In this document: piece by piece, positions 13,732-15,673 of the stretch
Position numbering within the stretch: position 1 is the first letter of the stretch
How the letters are laid out: every line of letters starts with the position of its first letter
NCBI GenBank assembly: GCA_944381225.1
Contig: CALWKJ010000019.1
Coordinates: 1 to 15,673, forward strand
Length of the DNA stretch: 15,673 bases
Direction: 5' to 3'
DNA from: an uncultured Clostridia bacterium
GTDB taxonomy: Bacteria > Bacillota > Clostridia > Christensenellales > UBA1242
The notes under the pieces: generated by a model
Databases searched by the model: none
Told to the model about the DNA's origin: nothing
The model's input: the letters and a program-made list of their open reading frames with translations, nothing else
Program-made: the position numbers and the translations under genes

Positions 13732-15204
13732 ATGGAAAATAAAACACAAGTACTTTCAAGCGAAATCGATATTCGTGCACAAAAAATAAAAGACTTAAAA
13801 AATAATGGAGAAATAGTTTATAAAGAAAAATTTGACAGAACTCACACCATAGAGGAAGCAACAAAACTAAATGACGGCGACAAAGTTAAAGTTTGTGGTA
13901 GAATTGTGTTTAGAAGAGTAATGGGCAAATTTGGCTTTATGCAAATTAGAGATGTAAAAGCAAAAATGCAAATAAGTGTTGGCAGAAACGAACTTGACGA
14001 ACAAGCATATGACTTTTACAAAAAAATGATAGACATTGGCGACTTTGTTGGTGTAGAAGGTGAAATATATCACACTCAAACAGGTGAAATAACTGTTAGA
14101 GCAAATTGTGTAACACTCCTTAGTAAAGCACTTCGACCATTGCCAGAAAAATTTCATGGACTTGTTGACCAAGAAGCAAAATACAGACAAAGATATTTAG
14201 ATTTAATATCAAATCAAACAGCAAGAGATGTTTTTATTGGAAGAAGCAAAGTTTTAACCTTTTTAAGAAATTTTTTAAATGAAAATGGGTTTACTGAAGT
14301 AGAAACGCCAATTCTTCAATCAGCAGTTTGTGGGGCTAGCGCAAAGCCATTTTTTACGCATCACAATGCATTAGATAAGCAATGCAACCTAAGAATTGCT
14401 CCAGAAACATATTTAAAACAAGTTATTGCTGGTGGTTTTGACAGAGTTTATGAAGTTGCAAAATGTTTTAGAAATGAAGGAATGGACACTCAACATTTGC
14501 AAGAATTTACAATGGTAGAATGGTATGCTTCATATTGGAATTTTGAAGACAATATAAAATTTTACAAAAAGTTTATTCAATCACTTTTGATGGAAGTAAA
14601 AGGAACAATGCAAATTGAATATCAAGGCACAATTCTTGATTTCTCAAAAGAAGTTTGGCCAAGAATAAACTATGTAGAAAAAATGCGTGAAATTTTAGGC
14701 TTTGACTTTTTAGAGTGCGAAACAGCTGAAGATTTAATTCAAAAAGTAGTTGAAAAGGGTTTATTTACAAGAGATGATTTTGCAGGAATAAAAACACTTG
14801 GTGGTGTAATAGATTACATCTATAAACGCAAAATAAGAGTAAATATTGTTCAACCAACAATACTCTACAATTATCCAGCATGTTTAATTCCACTCGCAAG
14901 AAGAAATGACAAGAATAACAAAATCATTGATGTTTTCCAAATTCTTTGTGTAGGAAATGAACTTGCAAAAGCATACAGCGAACTTGTTGACCCGATTATA
15001 CAAAGAGAAGAACTCGAAAAACAAGCAAAAGCAAAATCACAAGGTGATGATGAAGCTATGGAGCTTGACGAAGATTTTATTCTTGCGATGGAACACGGCA
15101 TGCCACCAATAAGTGGTCTTGGTTTTGGAGTTGACAGACTTATGGTTATACTATTTAATCAAGAGTCGATTAGGGATGTTGTGTTATTCCCTCTAATGAA
15201 ATAA
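13732..15204 (+). CDS. lysS: Lysyl-tRNA synthetase, class II
   Basis: The 490-residue enzyme charges tRNA-Lys in the cytosol. The N-terminal OB-fold anticodon-binding domain (about 50-150) shows VKVCGRIVFRRVMGKFGFMQIRD. The catalytic domain has motif 1 (FLRNFLNENGFTEVETPIL), motif 2 (FDRVYEVAKCFRNEG with R247, then QEFTMVEWY) and motif 3 (GLGFGVDRLM, R469), as in class II synthetases. Length is normal for bacterial LysS. AGGAG (13721-13725) sets the ATG at 13732 at 6-nt spacing. The gene is alone, with its own promoter in front and a repeat array behind it. Confidence 0.97.
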   Translation: MENKTQVLSSEIDIRAQKIKDLKNNGEIVYKEKFDRTHTIEEATKLNDGDKVKVCGRIVFRRVMGKFGFMQIRDVKAKMQISVGRNELDEQAYDFYKKMIDIGDFVGVEGEIYHTQTGEITVRANCVTLLSKALRPLPEKFHGLVDQEAKYRQRYLDLISNQTARDVFIGRSKVLTFLRNFLNENGFTEVETPILQSAVCGASAKPFFTHHNALDKQCNLRIAPETYLKQVIAGGFDRVYEVAKCFRNEGMDTQHLQEFTMVEWYASYWNFEDNIKFYKKFIQSLLMEVKGTMQIEYQGTILDFSKEVWPRINYVEKMREILGFDFLECETAEDLIQKVVEKGLFTRDDFAGIKTLGGVIDYIYKRKIRVNIVQPTILYNYPACLIPLARRNDKNNKIIDVFQILCVGNELAKAYSELVDPIIQREELEKQAKAKSQGDDEAMELDEDFILAMEHGMPPISGLGFGVDRLMVILFNQESIRDVVLFPLMK

Positions 15205-15207
15205 AAA

Positions 15208-15333
15208 AAAACTCATTTTAAACTTCGCAATACTGCGTTTACTGAAAAACGGACACACACAGTCATGTAGGTAACTACACTCCTGCGTGTGCCCATTTTT
15301 CGAGCCTTGTCTTACTTGTTTAAAATGAGTTTT
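15208..15333. repeat. Long inverted repeat after lysS
   Basis: AAAACTCATTTTAAAC (15208-15223) and its exact reverse complement (15318-15333) start 4 nt after the lysS stop and enclose 94 nt with two more hairpins (CGCA-ATAC-TGCG at 15226-15237 and the large one at 15243-15302). The right arm is followed by ATTTTATT. The whole may act as the lysS terminator, and the right arm recurs in the tandem array (15497-15512). Confidence 0.7.
15243..15302. repeat. Large imperfect hairpin containing the first 34-bp core
   Basis: Arms 15243-15270 and 15275-15302 pair around a GTAA loop. From outside in: T-G and G-C pairs, five A-T pairs, GG/CC, CACAC/GTGTG, CAG/CTG and TGTAG/CTACA. They are broken by single A-C mismatches (50/95, 53/92 and 59/86 when numbered from base 15200) and one 3x3 internal loop (15263-15265 with 15280-15282). 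The core 15256-15289 is identical to the other two copies. Confidence 0.75.
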
Positions 15334-15370
15334 ATTTTATTGTTCAAATTAATGATTCTAAAAAAACTAC

Positions 15371-15404
15371 CACACAGTCATGTAGGTAACTACACTCCTG
15401 CGTG
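15371..15404. repeat. 34-bp hairpin core, copy 2
   Basis: All 34 bases are identical to 15256-15289. CACACAG at the start pairs with CTGCGTG at the end, and TGTAG-GTAA-CTACA forms the tip. The outer extension seen around copy 1 is absent; the core is followed by GGACAAATGTC instead. Confidence 0.85.
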
Positions 15405-15549
15405 GACAAATGTCGCCGAGCCTCAAACTTGTGGCTCTTTTTTTGTTATTTAAATAACGCTTTAAGTGTGTCCATTTTTCGAGCCTTGTCTTGCTTGTTT
15501 AAAATGAGTTTTATTTTATTGTTCAAATTAATGATTCAAAAAAAACTAC

Positions 15550-15583
15550 CACACAGTCATGTAGGTAACTACACTCCTGCGTG
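15550..15583. repeat. 34-bp hairpin core, copy 3
   Basis: All 34 bases are identical to copies 1 and 2, and it lies exactly 179 bp after copy 2 with matching flanks on both sides. Confidence 0.85.
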
Positions 15584-15673
15584 GACAAATGTCGCCGAGC
15601 CTCGAACTTGTGGCTCTTTTTTTGTTATTTAAACTAACGCTTTGCGTGTGCCCATTTTTCGAACCTTGTCTTG

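Larger units (their letters stand above)
15291..15673. repeat. Tandem repeat array, unit 179-180 bp, running off the right edge
   Basis: Landmarks recur at fixed distance: CGAGCCTTGTCTT at 15301 and 15480 (and CGAACCTTGTCTT at 15660), TTTAAAATGAGTTTT at 15319 and 15498, and the hairpin core at 15371 and 15550. Each full unit holds the core, a terminator-like hairpin GAGCC/GGCTC with seven T (first unit 15418-15444) and an AT-rich part. The units are nearly identical, which suggests recent duplication or continuing homogenisation. There is no credible gene: the only open frame (15402-15632) simply reads through two units. Confidence 0.88.

Noticed and set aside
13728..13742. Tiny upstream reading frame (ATG AAT GGA AAA TAA) overlapping the lysS start
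   Set aside because: Its ATG is only 2 nt from AGGAG, too close for use, while the lysS ATG is well spaced.
15256..15583. CRISPR array based on three identical 34-bp elements
   Set aside because: Spacing is 115 and 179 bp, and the sequence between copies is itself repeated rather than unique, so these are not spacers.
15402..15632. Open frame of 76 codons at the right end
   Set aside because: It reads through two tandem repeat units, its end repeats its own beginning, and it has no ribosome site. It is a by-product of the repeats.

Overview
The window is AT-rich chromosomal DNA from a low-GC, spore-forming Firmicute, most likely an uncultured member of the Clostridia. Three things support this. 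The left edge carries the C-terminal part of the spore-coat ATPase SpoIVA. The order hrcA-grpE-dnaK-dnaJ-rsmE-mtaB-rpsU, with a CIRCE operator in front, is the classic Firmicutes heat-shock and translation cluster. Promoters are of the sigma-A type and most genes have strong AGGAG-type ribosome binding sites. Genus-level placement is not possible from this sequence.

Layout. Bases 1-605 hold the 3' part of spoIVA and 621-656 its terminator. Bases 660-1129 hold a minus-strand tRNA-Gly(UCC)/tRNA-Arg(UCU) operon with its promoter and terminator. It is followed by a hairpin-rich 240-bp segment that ends in a second, degenerate copy of the tRNA-Arg 3' end. Bases 1193-2918 carry three small genes: an RNHCP zinc-ribbon protein, a HAD-family hydrolase and a small membrane protein. 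DNA polymerase I follows (2978-5509). Bases 5652-12413 hold the CIRCE-controlled chaperone cluster plus rsmE and mtaB. rpsU has its own promoter (12429-12676). An XRE regulator on the minus strand diverges from a membrane-anchored lytic transglycosylase (12726-13628), with two perfect 16-bp palindromes between them. lysS occupies 13732-15204. The right end (15205-15673) has no gene and is a tandem array with a unit of about 180 bp, built around a 34-bp hairpin core present three times without change.

How the genes work together. HrcA represses the operon through CIRCE, and GrpE, DnaK and DnaJ form one folding machine. A large two-tier hairpin between dnaK and dnaJ probably sets their relative expression. 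RsmE (16S rRNA), MtaB (tRNA) and S21 link the cluster to ribosome function. PrmA, often found between dnaJ and rsmE in this cluster, is absent.

The most unusual observations are these: a metallothionein-like N-terminal extension on GrpE with ten cysteines in five CxC pairs; two and possibly three genes that look leaderless (RNHCP, polA, perhaps the transglycosylase); a second perfect inverted repeat nested over the hrcA -10 box beside CIRCE; twin palindromic operators in front of the XRE gene; and the right-end tandem hairpin array, whose mismatches become G-U and tandem G-A pairs if transcribed from the minus strand. No CRISPR array, insertion sequence or complete mobile element is visible.
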